Below, piece after piece: positions 47,033 to 56,378 of a stretch of 64,000 nucleotides of DNA (its first letter is position 1; every line of letters begins with the position of its first letter). The DNA is taken from the NCBI GenBank assembly GCA_015272325.1, contig JACYLU010000015.1, positions 496,001 through 560,000 on the forward strand. Reading direction: 5' to 3'. The DNA is from Synechococcales cyanobacterium C42_A2020_086 (GTDB lineage Bacteria > Cyanobacteriota > Cyanobacteriia > Elainellales > Elainellaceae). The notes beneath the pieces were generated by a model that was not told the DNA's origin, ran no database searches, and saw only the letters and a program-made list of their open reading frames with translations. A program made the position numbers and the translations under genes.

Positions 47033-47527
47033 ATGGCCGACGATCGCAATTTCGTCTTAATGATTCAGCCGATGACTCGCCAAGGCGCTATCTGGCAGGC
47101 GATTCTCCGCTCTCAGCAAATTTCCGTGATTTGGGAAGCTGCCGATGTCAATCTCCCCGAAAGTTTCAAGCATTTGCGTTCGGCTGGAGTCCCCCTCCCC
47201 GATTTGCTGCTGCTCGATACGCGAGTGCAGACAGTGAATGCCTTTGCGGTCTGCCGCTGGTGCCGTCAGCATTACCCGCAGGTCAGTGTAGTCTTGATCA
47301 ACGGTGCTCAGAAAGAGATTACTGCCTCGGAGCGGGAATGGGCTTTGTTTCAGGGAGCGGCCGATCTGCTGCCCCGGTTCCAGCGCGACCGACTCGTGAG
47401 TGGGGCAGTTGCCCGCGTCCGGCGGATTCTCGATCTGCTCGGGCGCTCAACGCTCGATAGCGGTGCTTTGGTTACGGCGCTGCTGGGAGCGAGTCGGCAA
47501 GATCGCAGAAAGGTGCTGGATCTATAG
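47033..47527 (+). CDS. Receiver-like hypothetical protein
   Basis: The 164-residue product has a CheY-like alternation with the hydrophobic strand LPDLLLLDTRVQT in the position of the phosphoacceptor strand, but the surrounding acidic pair and Lys are not clear. It may therefore be a pseudo-receiver. The C-terminal 40 residues are helical. It is convergent with cobA and their 3' ends overlap by 56 bp (47472-47527). No operon partner was found. Confidence 0.62.
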   Translation: MADDRNFVLMIQPMTRQGAIWQAILRSQQISVIWEAADVNLPESFKHLRSAGVPLPDLLLLDTRVQTVNAFAVCRWCRQHYPQVSVVLINGAQKEITASEREWALFQGAADLLPRFQRDRLVSGAVARVRRILDLLGRSTLDSGALVTALLGASRQDRRKVLDL

Positions 47528-48290
47528 CCGGTCGGCATTGCGCCAGCGTTGGGTGCAGATCGACCACAGCACCAATAACGGCAATAGCAGGCGCATCGAA
47601 GTGAGCCGCTTCCATTTGCTGCCCAATAGTTGCTAGGGTGCCGATTAGCTCTTCCTGTTCGGGGCGAGTTCCCCAGCGGACGAGAGCAATGGGCGTATCA
47701 GGCGACAGCCCCGCCGCTATCAGCTCGGCAATAATGTGCCCCAGATTGTGAATCCCCATGTAGATCACCAGGGTATCGGCGCTATGGGCAATGGACTGCC
47801 AGTTCACCGCCGGACGATACTTACCCACCGACTCATGCCCCGTGACGAAGGTGACTGAAGAGCTGTGGTTCCGGTGAGTCAACGGAATGCCGGCATAGGC
47901 AGGGGCAGCAATCCCGGACGTCACCCCCGGCACCACCTCTACCGGCACCCCCGCTGCCACAAGATCCTGCATTTCCTCGCCACCACGCCCAAAGATAAAG
48001 GGATCGCCCCCCTTCAGCCGCACAATCACAGCGTGGGTTTGGGCTTTCTTGATCAGCAGTTGGCTAATGTCGCTTTGCAATAGAGAATGGCGTCCGCGGC
48101 GTTTGCCAGCGTTAATTTGCTCTGCCTGCGGGTTGATCATCGCCAAAATTGCCGGACTGACCAGCGCATCGTAGATTACGACATCGGCGCACTCCAGCAG
48201 AGACTTGCCTTTTAAGGTCAATAATCCAGGATCGCCGGGTCCGGCACCCACTAAATACACTTTACCCAATTGCTGCATGAAGGAATTCAT
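47472..48290 (-). CDS. cobA: Uroporphyrinogen-III C-methyltransferase
   Basis: SUMT transfers two methyl groups from SAM to uroporphyrinogen III to make precorrin-2, the branch to siroheme and B12. The 272-residue product has VYLVGAGPGDPGLLTLKG, VVIYDALVSP, VRLKGGDPFIFGRGGEE and YAGIPLTHR motifs. An ATG at 48278 (MQQLGKVYLV) is an equally good start. It lies downstream of sirB on the same strand, so the pair supplies precorrin-2 and chelates iron for siroheme, needed by nitrite and sulfite reductases. Confidence 0.94.
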   Translation of the reverse strand: MNSFMQQLGKVYLVGAGPGDPGLLTLKGKSLLECADVVIYDALVSPAILAMINPQAEQINAGKRRGRHSLLQSDISQLLIKKAQTHAVIVRLKGGDPFIFGRGGEEMQDLVAAGVPVEVVPGVTSGIAAPAYAGIPLTHRNHSSSVTFVTGHESVGKYRPAVNWQSIAHSADTLVIYMGIHNLGHIIAELIAAGLSPDTPIALVRWGTRPEQEELIGTLATIGQQMEAAHFDAPAIAVIGAVVDLHPTLAQCRPAIDPAPFCDLADSLPAAP

Positions 48291-48485
48291 TTTGGTACAG
48301 CGTTAAGTTGCAGAAGCTCACTGATCCAGCTTCACTGATCGTGTGAATTACCCTGTAAATAGGCACTTGAGCCGAGGCATTACCCCAAAATGGCATGTCT
48401 GCCCTGACTCAACCGTGGCCAAAGCTGCAACTTCAACTTTTGTTTATCTTAGTCTTCTGTTGATCTTATCGCTTGCTGGCAACGC

Positions 48486-49376
48486 TCAGGCGAACAAATC
48501 AACGACCCGCTCAGCCAGGGCAGAGGTAGCGCCAAACGGGCGAGCTAGGTGCAGGCACGTGTAGGGAAACTGCTGCGCTAGCCCATTCACTTGCTCAGCA
48601 ATGGCATCGGTAATGCCCCCCTCAAACAAAAAGTAAGGCAAGATGGCAATCTGGGTACAGCCCTGCTTGACGAGTGCTGCTACTTGCACTTCTAGACTGG
48701 GTGCAGTGGTCCAGTAGGCCGCCAAGGCTCCCAGTTGAGTAGCAGTTGCCTCGACGGGTTCCGCGCTGCCTGGTCGCCGACTGCCGTGGGCCATCACAAT
48801 CTTGCCGGTCTGCGGTGCGGTTAGCCAGGGTGCCATTGGGTCGAGCAGCAGTGACCCAAGGTTGGGATGGCTGCCAAGATGGGGCCGCATCACTAAGGTG
48901 ATTGAGTTGCCCAAGGCTCGCTGTGCCGCCGCAACTTCGGCAGGGATGTCTTCCATCACATGCACCCCAGGCAGCAAAAACAGCGGCACAATTTGCAGCA
49001 GGGCATACCCCGCCGCCACCGCTCGCTGAGCAGACTGCTGAATCTGCTGATGCAGCGGCAGCGGTCCAAGCTCCAAAACCGCTGTTTCGACTAGAGGGAA
49101 AGCCAGCCGAGGCGTGCTCCCATTCCCTAAGTGTGCAGATGCTGCAACCGGTTCGGGAAAATGCAGCAGGCGCGGCAGCAGTTGCTTCGCGACCAGCATT
49201 GCCAAATGCTCGAGAGCGGTTTGCGAACGAGGATCGCGGCTACCATGGGCCACCAAGAGATAAGCAGAGGGCACAGCCTTTAAAACAGCCTTTAAATCAG
49301 GATGAAACGCCACTGGGTGAAGCAGCAAACTAAACAGCACTATGTTTAGGGTACTGGCGCCTGTTGCAGCAACCAA
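48486..49376 (-). CDS. sirB: Sirohydrochlorin chelatase (SirB/CbiX long type)
   Basis: The chelatase inserts Fe2+ into sirohydrochlorin (or Co2+ in B12 synthesis). Two homologous halves are visible: LLVAHGSRDPRSQ near residue 41 and IVMAHGSRRPGSAEPVEA near 195, each with the metal-binding His. Other landmarks are VPLFLLPGVHVMEDIP and ILPYFLFEGGITDAI. This is the two-domain form. It starts with a TTG at 49376; an internal GTG in the hydrophobic opening may be the real start. It lies upstream of cobA with a spacing of about 195 bp. Confidence 0.88.
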   Translation of the reverse strand: MVAATGASTLNIVLFSLLLHPVAFHPDLKAVLKAVPSAYLLVAHGSRDPRSQTALEHLAMLVAKQLLPRLLHFPEPVAASAHLGNGSTPRLAFPLVETAVLELGPLPLHQQIQQSAQRAVAAGYALLQIVPLFLLPGVHVMEDIPAEVAAAQRALGNSITLVMRPHLGSHPNLGSLLLDPMAPWLTAPQTGKIVMAHGSRRPGSAEPVEATATQLGALAAYWTTAPSLEVQVAALVKQGCTQIAILPYFLFEGGITDAIAEQVNGLAQQFPYTCLHLARPFGATSALAERVVDLFA

Positions 49377-49393
49377 TAGCGTTGTTTAGTGAT

Positions 49394-49420
49394 ACTTGCC
49401 TACTTACACTTGCCTACTTA
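49394..49420. repeat. Near-tandem repeat, 13-bp unit
   Basis: ACTTGCCTACTTA occurs at 49394-49406 and 49408-49420, directly upstream of sirB. Confidence 0.75.
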
Positions 49421-49562
49421 ACATTAGCAAATGAACCCTAGATTCTGATGGAGAGACATCAGTAACCTAGAGTCCATCGCGTTAAGCTGGCTTTCAGTTG
49501 GCTTGCAAATCGTTTCAGATCTACGATTTCAGAGCTACAGCGAATCTAGCCAGATTGCGAGT

Positions 49563-50120
49563 TTAGTTGCCGTTGCTCGTGCCAACAAATGCTAGCGTCA
49601 GGCTGTCGTGGGCCAGGAAGTGATCGAGGTGGAAGGCGCGATCTTCGGTTTCCAAAAGAATTTTCTCGTAGAGATAGCGCGTGGCTCGGTCGCCTAGGCT
49701 TTCGGCTTGGCTAGCTTGCCGCCGGATCACCTGAATGACTGCCTGTTCAGCCTGCAGGTCATGCTCTACCATTTGGCGACAGGAGTAAACTCCATCGGGT
49801 TCTGGCGTGAAGCAGCACAGCTCTGCCAATTTCGTAAAGCTAGCAGCAGGAACACCTCCCAAACCATTCAGGCGTTCGCCAATTTCGTGAACATGACCTT
49901 GCACTTCTTCATAGCTGTCATTGAAGAATTCGTGCAGTGAATAAAACTCGGAGCCTTCAACTACAAAATGGTGCTTTTGATATTGCAAATAAAGCGCCTG
50001 GAAACTGGCCAAAGCAACATTCAATCCTTCACAGACTGGCGTTGTGACGCTCAACTCCAGCATGACTGGATTACCACGCATTTGATCAAAAGGCTGCACA
50101 ATAGTTCCAGTGGTAGACAT
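49563..50120 (-). CDS. dps: Dps-family ferritin with His-type ferroxidase centre
   Basis: The 185-residue product of the Dps family forms a 12-mer that oxidises and stores iron, and protects DNA. The four expected ferroxidase ligands are His51, His63, position 78 and Glu82. Position 78 is His (VHEIGERL) instead of the usual Asp. This His variant is known from cyanobacterial Dps proteins such as Nostoc Dps4 and Thermosynechococcus DpsA. The start has AAGGAGAG upstream. An inverted-repeat array about 110 bp upstream may regulate it. Confidence 0.88.
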   Translation of the reverse strand: MSTTGTIVQPFDQMRGNPVMLELSVTTPVCEGLNVALASFQALYLQYQKHHFVVEGSEFYSLHEFFNDSYEEVQGHVHEIGERLNGLGGVPAASFTKLAELCCFTPEPDGVYSCRQMVEHDLQAEQAVIQVIRRQASQAESLGDRATRYLYEKILLETEDRAFHLDHFLAHDSLTLAFVGTSNGN

Positions 50121-50619
50121 AATACTCTCCTTTCAATGCCAGGGAAAAGCCCGCATTCTAGACACTAGTGGATATGCTGTTTGAACGCCATCCGTACTTA
50201 ATCTGCCCTTCGTTACCCTTCGTTGCCATGCAAATTGCATGAATCTTTTGCATTCATGCAATTACTGTATCGAGGCTAAAACCAACAGTCAACTCTAAGC
50301 TCAGAGAGTTAGTAGAAGTAATTCTCAACATGGTGCAAGCCACTTGAAAATCAATCTTACTTGGTTCAATGCAATAGAGCTGGACTGTCTGTTTTGGGCT
50401 GCCTTCAACGATTACGGATAGGCAAATCATCGTTCTAAAAAGTGCATTTTTTAACACCTTTCCGGCACGCAAATTGCTTCGTGAAATAGAAATGCCTGTC
50501 TGAGTATTGAGCCTTTTCCTAAAGTTTTGTCTTCAGATGCTATTGCACAATGAATAATGTTCTCAACGTCATAGTCGAGACACAGATATGCGTCACTCTG
50601 TTGCCTCGGCAGTGAGCCA
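50121..50619. other. Upstream region of dps
   Basis: This 499-bp non-coding stretch contains CCCTTCGTT twice (50206-50214, 50216-50224) and a strong inverted repeat at 50233-50263. A minus-strand frame at 50254-50472 begins with TTG without a ribosome-binding site and is not supported. Confidence 0.55.
50233..50263. promoter_or_regulatory. Candidate operator: nested inverted repeats of ATGCAA/TTGCAT upstream of dps
   Basis: AATTGCATGAAT (50233-50244) and ATTCATGCAATT (50252-50263) are perfect inverted 12-mers around a 7-base centre. The left arm overlaps a second palindrome, ATGCAA-A-TTGCAT (50228-50240). In all, four ATGCAA/TTGCAT half-sites lie in 35 bp, spaced for dimer binding. It is probably a regulator site for dps; no T-run follows, so a terminator is less likely. 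Confidence 0.55.
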
Positions 50620-51591
50620 TCAGGTTTCTAGCAATTCGTTATTCTCTGCTTCGCGAGAATAGTAGGCGCTTTGTTCAAACCACAAAGATCGGGCGCTCGC
50701 CGGCTCTAAACTCATTAAATCTTGAATATTGCGCTGCATTGTGACGCAAATTTGATCGAGGGGCAAATCGTTAGCATCTCGACCAAAGGGATTTTCAATC
50801 TCAATGCCAATGGCTTCGATGCCCAGTAGCGTAAAACTGATTAGGGCGACGAGCGGCGCAGTCCACCATTCTAGTTCGCTGACAAATTGGAAGGGCAGGG
50901 TAAAGCAATAGATGAGCAGCAGTTGCTTGAGGTGGATCGCATAAGCGAGAGGCATCGGTGTTTTCAAAATGCGTTCGCAGCCGCCGAGATAGTCCACCAA
51001 CGTATTCACTAAGGTTTGCAACGAGGCGAGCTGGTAGCGATGCAGACACTCGCGGTAGTGCTGCTGCTGCAAATAGTCCTGAAGCCAGAAGGCAATTTGC
51101 AACGGCGGATGATTCATGGATTGCAGCTTCTGGTAGCGAGCTGCCGATAGCAATGCCTGCAGGTCTCGATCCGGCGGTTCCTGCCGCAAATGCAGCTTGG
51201 TCGCAACGGCAAAGGCCACTAGCAACTGTAGAGTCTCAATCTTACCCGCCCGATCTTGACTATCTTTTTCAAGTACAGTGACCCAAATATTTCGTGCCAA
51301 ATTGCGAACCGTGTTCACAATACCGCCCCAAAGCTTGCGACCTTCCCAAAAGCGTTCGTAGGCAGTGTTGGTGCGGAACACTAGCATCAGACCCATCACC
51401 ACATTTGGAATGACGCTGGCTAGAACAGGCAACGACATCGGTAGCCCTAGCTCATGCAGCAGCGAGACAATGGCTCCGAAGGCACCACACATCACGGTTG
51501 GCAGCAGGACGGATGGAATGACCGAGCCTCGCATCTGGAGAGCGAAGCGCAACCACGATCGCTGAGTCAACGGTTGACGGCGAAGAAACAT
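50620..51591 (-). CDS. Bestrophin-family anion channel
   Basis: The 323-residue product has about four hydrophobic helices and the conserved block MLVFRTNTAYERFWEGRKLWG near residue 75. The C-terminal GIEIENPFGRDANDLPLDQIC matches the bestrophin Asp-rich calcium-clasp region. Bacterial and chloroplast bestrophins form pentameric anion channels; thylakoid members are linked to proton-motive-force control and bicarbonate import. The gene lies 24 bp downstream of carA on the same strand and may share its transcript. Confidence 0.9.
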   Translation of the reverse strand: MFLRRQPLTQRSWLRFALQMRGSVIPSVLLPTVMCGAFGAIVSLLHELGLPMSLPVLASVIPNVVMGLMLVFRTNTAYERFWEGRKLWGGIVNTVRNLARNIWVTVLEKDSQDRAGKIETLQLLVAFAVATKLHLRQEPPDRDLQALLSAARYQKLQSMNHPPLQIAFWLQDYLQQQHYRECLHRYQLASLQTLVNTLVDYLGGCERILKTPMPLAYAIHLKQLLLIYCFTLPFQFVSELEWWTAPLVALISFTLLGIEAIGIEIENPFGRDANDLPLDQICVTMQRNIQDLMSLEPASARSLWFEQSAYYSREAENNELLET

Positions 51592-51614
51592 GTATAGACG
51601 GGATAAAAGAGCAT

Positions 51615-52784
51615 CTAGCGCCCGGCGGTCACCGTTTGCTGTTGGTGGTCTCTCATGGCTTGCACAAATTTCTCGAACAAATAGTCGGCGTCGTGGGGTC
51701 CGGGGCTGGCTTCCGGGTGATACTGCACCGAGAACAGCGGCAGATTCTTGTGGCGCAGTCCAGCCACGGTGCGGTCGTTGAGGTTTAGGTGGGTAATTTC
51801 CACCTCCGCATCCGGCAGAGAGGCGGCATCAATGGCAAAGCCGTGGTTCTGGCTGGTGATTTCTACCTGCTGCTTCAGCCCACAGGGCTGGTTCAAGCCG
51901 CGATGCCCAAACTTGAGCTTGAAGGTTTCCGCCCCCAGCGAGAGTCCTAGAATCTGGTGCCCCATGCAGATGCCAAACATCGGCTTCTGGTAAGCCTGAA
52001 GCAACTGCTTCGTGGTTTCAATGCCTTCGGTCACCGCTGAAGGGTCGCCCGGTCCGTTGGAGAGAAAGATGCCGTCTGGGTTGTAGCTGAGGATCTGCTC
52101 AACTGGGGTATCGGCAGGCACCACGATAATCCGGCAGCCGTAGCTGGCCAGCCGCCGCAGAATGTTGCGCTTGATCCCAAAATCAATGGCGACGACGGTT
52201 AAGGGCGGCTGAGCTTCAGTTTTGGCGCTAGGGCTAAACTCCCATACGGTCTCGGTGGGGTCAGACCATTCGTAAATCTGCCGTGTGGTGACTTCACGCA
52301 CCAAATTCAAGCCTGCCATGCTGGGGGCTTCCTGCACTCGCAGCAGCAGATCGGCAGGGTCTAGGATATCAGTGGAGATAGCGCCGTTCATTGCCCCGGT
52401 CGAGCGAATGCGGCGGGTGAGAGCGCGGGTGTCGATGCCGTAGATTCCCGGAATGCCGTGCCGCTTCAAGTAATCGGGCAGCGATTCGGTGGAGCGCCAG
52501 TTGCTAGGGCGATAGCAGATGTTGCGGGCAATCGCACCTTTCACCTGCGGCTGATCCGACTCTTCATCTTCGGGGTTGACGCCCGTATTGCCGAGTTCGG
52601 GATAGGTAAAGGTAATAATCTGTCCGCGATAGCTGGGATCGGTGAGCACTTCCTGATATCCCGTCATGCCGGTGTTGAAGACCACCTCACCGATAGCTGT
52701 TCCCGCTGCCCCAAACGACCAGCCCCGATAGGCCGTTCCATCCGCAAGAACCAGGAGTGCAGGTTTAGCCCCGGAGAACACCAT
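51615..52784 (-). CDS. carA: Carbamoyl-phosphate synthase small subunit
   Basis: CarA hydrolyses glutamine and channels ammonia to CarB for carbamoyl phosphate (arginine, pyrimidines). The 389-residue product has the N-terminal [18 protein letters not shown] and a class I glutamine amidotransferase domain: nucleophile Cys in [11 protein letters not shown], and the catalytic His-Pro-Glu triad in [12 protein letters not shown]. carB is not in the window. The start has a normal ATG after a weak ribosome-binding site. Confidence 0.96.
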   Translation of the reverse strand: MVFSGAKPALLVLADGTAYRGWSFGAAGTAIGEVVFNTGMTGYQEVLTDPSYRGQIITFTYPELGNTGVNPEDEESDQPQVKGAIARNICYRPSNWRSTESLPDYLKRHGIPGIYGIDTRALTRRIRSTGAMNGAISTDILDPADLLLRVQEAPSMAGLNLVREVTTRQIYEWSDPTETVWEFSPSAKTEAQPPLTVVAIDFGIKRNILRRLASYGCRIIVVPADTPVEQILSYNPDGIFLSNGPGDPSAVTEGIETTKQLLQAYQKPMFGICMGHQILGLSLGAETFKLKFGHRGLNQPCGLKQQVEITSQNHGFAIDAASLPDAEVEITHLNLNDRTVAGLRHKNLPLFSVQYHPEASPGPHDADYLFEKFVQAMRDHQQQTVTAGR

Positions 52785-52950
52785 AGACCCTCTTCAATGC
52801 AGTTCAATAAGCGAAGTCAGCGATACTATCCTACGCCTGGATCGCTCAGATGGATAGTCTAGTCGGTCACGAAACTTGGATGATGAGAGGGGAACAATCC
52901 AGCTTACGATCAGAAAAATCCTATCGCCAGTTTGCAGGGGGTAAGGCGCG

Positions 52951-53886
52951 ATGCGAATCCTGATCATGGGGGGGACCCGGTTTATTGGGGTTTACCTGAC
53001 ACGGCTATTAACCGCTCAAGAGCACGACGTGGTGCTGTTTAATCGGGGCAACCAGCCGGCTCCACTGGGCATTGAGAAGCAGATTCAAGGCGACCGCACC
53101 GACCCCAATCAGCTCAAGGAGAAGTTAGCCGGCGAAGAGTTTGACGCCATTTTCGACAACAACGGACGTGAGCTGAGCGACACCCAACCCCTTGTCGAGA
53201 TCTTCAAAAACCGAGTGAAACACTTTGTCTATGTCAGCTCTGCTGGGGTGTATTTGAAATCCGATCAATTGCCTCACATCGAAGGCGACCCGGTGGATCC
53301 CAAGAGCCGTCACAAAGGCAAGTTTGAAACCGAAAGCTACCTGATGGAGCAGGGGATTCCCTTCACTTCGATCCGTCCAGTCTACATCTACGGACCGCAG
53401 AACTATAACGATCTCGAAGCCTGGTTCTTCGACCGGATTGTGCGCGACCGACCAGTGCCCATTCCGGGGAACGGCATGCACATCACCCAGCTCGGGCATG
53501 TCAAAGATCTAGCGGCAGCGATGGTCAAGGTGTTAGGCAATCCTCGGGCGGTTGGGCAAATCTACAACATCTCGGGCGAGCGCTATGTCACCTTTGATGG
53601 CTTGGCGCGGGCTTGTGCCCTAGCGGCAGGCAAATCGCCAGAGGATCTGCCAATCGTGCACTACGATCCCAAGCAGTTCGACTTTGGCAAACGCAAAGCT
53701 TTTCCCCTGCGCGTGCAGCACTTTTTTGCCGACATCCACAAAGCCCAGAAAGACCTGTACTGGACGCCAGAGTATGATTTAGTCTCGGGGCTGAAGGATT
53801 CATTCCAAGAAGATTACCTGGCGTCGGGTCGCGATCAGGCTGAGATCGATTTCTCGGTGGATGAGGAAATCTTGAGCGCTAGCTAA
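52951..53886 (+). CDS. CSP41-like NAD-dependent epimerase family protein
   Basis: The 311-residue Rossmann protein has the N-terminal nucleotide motif GGTRFIG. The SDR active-site Ser and Tyr area is altered to VSSAGVYLKSDQLPHIEG, and the Tyr-x3-Lys motif is not obvious. Further conserved blocks are RPVYIYGPQNYNDLEAWFFDRI and NISGERYVTFDGLARA. The sequence pattern matches plant chloroplast CSP41 (an RNA-binding and stabilising protein) and its cyanobacterial homologues. A role in RNA stability or translation is therefore more likely than sugar epimerisation, by homology only. Confidence 0.85.
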   Translation: MRILIMGGTRFIGVYLTRLLTAQEHDVVLFNRGNQPAPLGIEKQIQGDRTDPNQLKEKLAGEEFDAIFDNNGRELSDTQPLVEIFKNRVKHFVYVSSAGVYLKSDQLPHIEGDPVDPKSRHKGKFETESYLMEQGIPFTSIRPVYIYGPQNYNDLEAWFFDRIVRDRPVPIPGNGMHITQLGHVKDLAAAMVKVLGNPRAVGQIYNISGERYVTFDGLARACALAAGKSPEDLPIVHYDPKQFDFGKRKAFPLRVQHFFADIHKAQKDLYWTPEYDLVSGLKDSFQEDYLASGRDQAEIDFSVDEEILSAS

Positions 53887-54142
53887 GCAGAGCTGGGCAG
53901 ATCTTGCGATGGTCCCCAGCAGTTCGCTACTATAGTGTGTCGGCTGATTATGGGTCTGCTTTGAGCAGCCTTGAGCGGCAATGGGCTTGACCCAACCTGA
54001 AGCGGCTTGCTGTCAGGGCATTTTCCTCGCTTGCAAGGCTTCATTCGGAGGGGTTGGGGCAGACCGAGTCCACAGCTTGGTTGATCGACAAATTAGCGAC
54101 AGATTTGACGAGACAGACACGCGCAAGAGTTAGGAAAGGCAC

Positions 54143-54604
54143 ATGGCAAAACGGGTTCAATTGGTTCTTAATAAAGACGTGAGCAAGCTAGGTCGTGCTG
54201 GCGATTTGGTGGAAGTGGCACCGGGCTATGCTCGCAACTATCTACTGCCGCAAGGCTTGGCCGTTCATACCACGCCGGGCATCCTGAAGCAGGTAGAGCG
54301 CCGTCGGGAAGCCGAACGCCAGCGGATGCTGGAACTGAAGAAGGAGGCCGAAGCGCAAAAAGCCGCTCTAGAGAAGGCTAGCCGCTTGGCAATCTCGAAA
54401 CAGGTGGGCGAGAACGACGCTATTTTTGGAACGGTTACCAACCAGGATGTGGCAGATGCCATTCAGTCGGCTACGGGTCTAGAGATCGATCGCCGCAGCA
54501 TCACGGTGCCCGACATTCACCAGTTGGGTGTCTACAAGGTGGAAATTAAGCTGCACCCAGAAGTTAGCGCTACAGTCGATATCCAGGTTGTACCTCTGAA
54601 ATAG
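54143..54604 (+). CDS. rplI: 50S ribosomal protein L9
   Basis: The 153-residue product has the N-terminal domain [20 protein letters not shown], a long Lys/Glu/Ala helix at 50-75 and a C-terminal domain ending [19 protein letters not shown]9 binds 23S rRNA domain V near the L1 stalk. AGGAAAGG precedes the ATG. It is single and monocistronic, as often in cyanobacteria. The 256-bp spacer before it shows no clear leader structure. Confidence 0.97.
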   Translation: MAKRVQLVLNKDVSKLGRAGDLVEVAPGYARNYLLPQGLAVHTTPGILKQVERRREAERQRMLELKKEAEAQKAALEKASRLAISKQVGENDAIFGTVTNQDVADAIQSATGLEIDRRSITVPDIHQLGVYKVEIKLHPEVSATVDIQVVPLK

Positions 54605-54756
54605 CCGGGAAATAGCTGGATTGAAGTGGCTCGTTAAAGTAGCTCAATTGGGCTGATTGGTTGATCTCAAACACTTCAAAACGTCCTCCCATTGCGGCGA
54701 AGAGTCTCTCTAATCGTGATGGGAGTTGTTGTGTGGAATAGCTACAACAGAACTCT

Positions 54757-55566
54757 TCAGGCGGGTTTCCCAATCGGACTAACGAGCGGCAGGAATACCG
54801 GCAGCAGCTCTGGACGGCTGACAACAAGGGTGGGGTAGGAACGGCTGCCGTAATCTTGTCCGGGCTGCAGCGGGAAAATTGGTCCAGGTTCGAGGGGCTG
54901 CCAGACACCGCCTGCTGCTTGCACGATCACCCAGACCGCAGCAATGTCCCAGATTTTGGGCGTGGCTTCGACGCCGCCCAGCGCTGCTCCCGCGGCCACC
55001 GTCAGCAAGTTATAGCTCGCAACTCCCAGCATACGAATCTTGCAAGGCACGGGGTTTTGCAGCACCGCCGTACTGCGAGCGCAGAGATTAAAAAACTGAT
55101 TGCCCGAGGGTAGAGCCGAACTGGTATGGATCGGGCGATGGTTCAGAAAAGCCCCTGTTGGTCCCGTCAGCCCCGACTCACCATACCAGTAGCCGTGGAA
55201 GGACTGTCGCAGCGGTGGCAGATGCACAAAGCCAAAGACCGGCGTACCGCGATAGAGCAACCCCAAAGAAATCGCCCACAGGGGAATACCGCGGGCAAAA
55301 TTGGTGGTGCCGTCTACGGGGTCAATAATCCAGCACCAATCGCAGTCTGGGAAGACATGCTCGACTTCTTCACTGAGGACGCCGTGGTCGGGAAAGGCTT
55401 GTCGAATCGCGGAGCGCAGTTCCTCATCTGCCCAGCGATCGGCTTGAGTGACAAGGGAACCATCGGTTTTTTCCACTGCCTGCACCTGACCTGCAGCCTG
55501 CAGCAACCCCTCGCCCACCCGTGCCGTCGTCGCTTCTGCAAAACTGACAATTTTTTCCCAATCCAT
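54757..55566 (-). CDS. Inositol monophosphatase family protein
   Basis: The product has 269 residues from the ATG at 55566; a TTG at 55575 is an alternative. The metal-dependent phosphatase motifs are intact: the LSEEVE glutamate, IDPVDGTTNFARG and the C-terminal WDIAAVWVIVQAAGG. Family members remove phosphate from myo-inositol-1-phosphate, histidinol phosphate or fructose-1,6-bisphosphate; which of these cannot be told. It is followed downstream on the opposite strand by rplI and has no close operon partner. Confidence 0.9.
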   Translation of the reverse strand: MDWEKIVSFAEATTARVGEGLLQAAGQVQAVEKTDGSLVTQADRWADEELRSAIRQAFPDHGVLSEEVEHVFPDCDWCWIIDPVDGTTNFARGIPLWAISLGLLYRGTPVFGFVHLPPLRQSFHGYWYGESGLTGPTGAFLNHRPIHTSSALPSGNQFFNLCARSTAVLQNPVPCKIRMLGVASYNLLTVAAGAALGGVEATPKIWDIAAVWVIVQAAGGVWQPLEPGPIFPLQPGQDYGSRSYPTLVVSRPELLPVFLPLVSPIGKPA

Positions 55567-55649
55567 TACTCTCAATGTTCCAGTGCCGCTTGGTTTGGCC
55601 CCCAGTATACGCTGTTGGTTCCCATGCCTGGGGTTACTGTTAGCGCCTA

Positions 55650-55931
55650 CTATTTTGGCATCTGATCATCGCGCCGATCCTCAGGAGCTTGATCGTCTAA
55701 TCGTTCTGGCGCAACGGCAGGATTGGAAATGACTTCTCGCGGGTTGCCGTTGATGCGGCTGGTGTAGACCACATCCTGAACATCTACGATGCCCTGATCG
55801 CGATTCTCAGCCTCTTGCTCAGCCTGTTCGGCGGGCGCACCGGCTTGAGCTTTGGTTTGTGCCTCGGTTTGGGTCTCTATAGCTGGAGTAGACGGATCCG
55901 CTTGGGAGGGAGCGTGCTTTGGTTCGGTCAT
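55650..55931 (-). CDS. Small hypothetical low-complexity protein
   Basis: The product has 93 residues from the ATG at 55931. The first half is rich in Pro, Ala, Gln, Thr and Glu (QTEAQTKAQAGAPAEQAEQE). The second half is more ordered: VDVQDVVYTSRINGNPREVI and a charged end. It is probably disordered at the N-terminus. I do not recognise it. It lies upstream of the phosphatase gene on the same strand (83 bp). Confidence 0.5.
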   Translation of the reverse strand: MTEPKHAPSQADPSTPAIETQTEAQTKAQAGAPAEQAEQEAENRDQGIVDVQDVVYTSRINGNPREVISNPAVAPERLDDQAPEDRRDDQMPK

Positions 55932-56042
55932 GGTTTTGCAGATCATGCAGATGTTCGGGTCAGTTTCAGCGTAGAAAAAATTAGCTGAAAACCGACCCCT
56001 CTGCGGGTGGATTCTGCCTAGCGGCTTTTGTTTGGTGGTCCA

Positions 56043-56306
56043 TCAATGGCTGATCATCCAGGGACGTCCGCCGTTATGGCTCTTGAAGGTGGGGGTTGCA
56101 GGTTCGGCATCTCGCTTCTCAACTCGAGGTTCTCGGGCTTCCTGTTTCAGTCGCAGCGACCCGGACAGCTGCACGGCTGGCGGCGAAAAAATCCGCTTGC
56201 CCAACTGCTGGCAGGTTGGACAATAGGCGGGAGCCGAAGACTCTGCCATCGAGCGCCATTGATCGAACATCCCGCAGGTCGAGCAGCAAAATTCGTAGAG
56301 CGGCAT
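56043..56306 (-). CDS. fmdB: FmdB-family zinc-ribbon protein
   Basis: The product has 87 residues from the ATG at 56306. The N-terminal zinc ribbon is MPLYEFCCSTCGMFDQWR and APAYCPTCQQLGKRIFSP, giving a CxxC...CxxC metal site. The C-terminal 45 residues are basic and low complexity. FmdB proteins accompany formamidase genes in several bacteria and are proposed regulators of them. It lies 72 bp downstream of fmdA here; a 10-bp tandem duplication lies in between. Confidence 0.82.
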   Translation of the reverse strand: MPLYEFCCSTCGMFDQWRSMAESSAPAYCPTCQQLGKRIFSPPAVQLSGSLRLKQEAREPRVEKRDAEPATPTFKSHNGGRPWMISH

Positions 56307-56334
56307 AAGAGAGAAATTTAAAGCATAAGAGAGA
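56303..56334. repeat. Direct repeat, 12-bp unit, 20-bp period
   Basis: GCATAAGAGAGA occurs at 56303-56314, where it includes the fmdB start codon, and again at 56323-56334. Confidence 0.75.
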
Positions 56335-56352
56335 CACGATGGAATCAACAAT

Positions 56353-56372
56353 CGGATTCAACCGGATTCAAC
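56353..56372. repeat. Perfect tandem duplication, 10-bp unit
   Basis: CGGATTCAAC fills 56353-56362 and 56363-56372, in the spacer between fmdA and fmdB, just after the fmdA stop. Confidence 0.85.
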
Positions 56373-56378
56373 TTTGGC

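Noticed and set aside
50254-50472. Minus-strand 72-codon frame upstream of dps
   Set aside because: TTG start, no ribosome-binding site, overlaps the inverted repeat and shows no motif.
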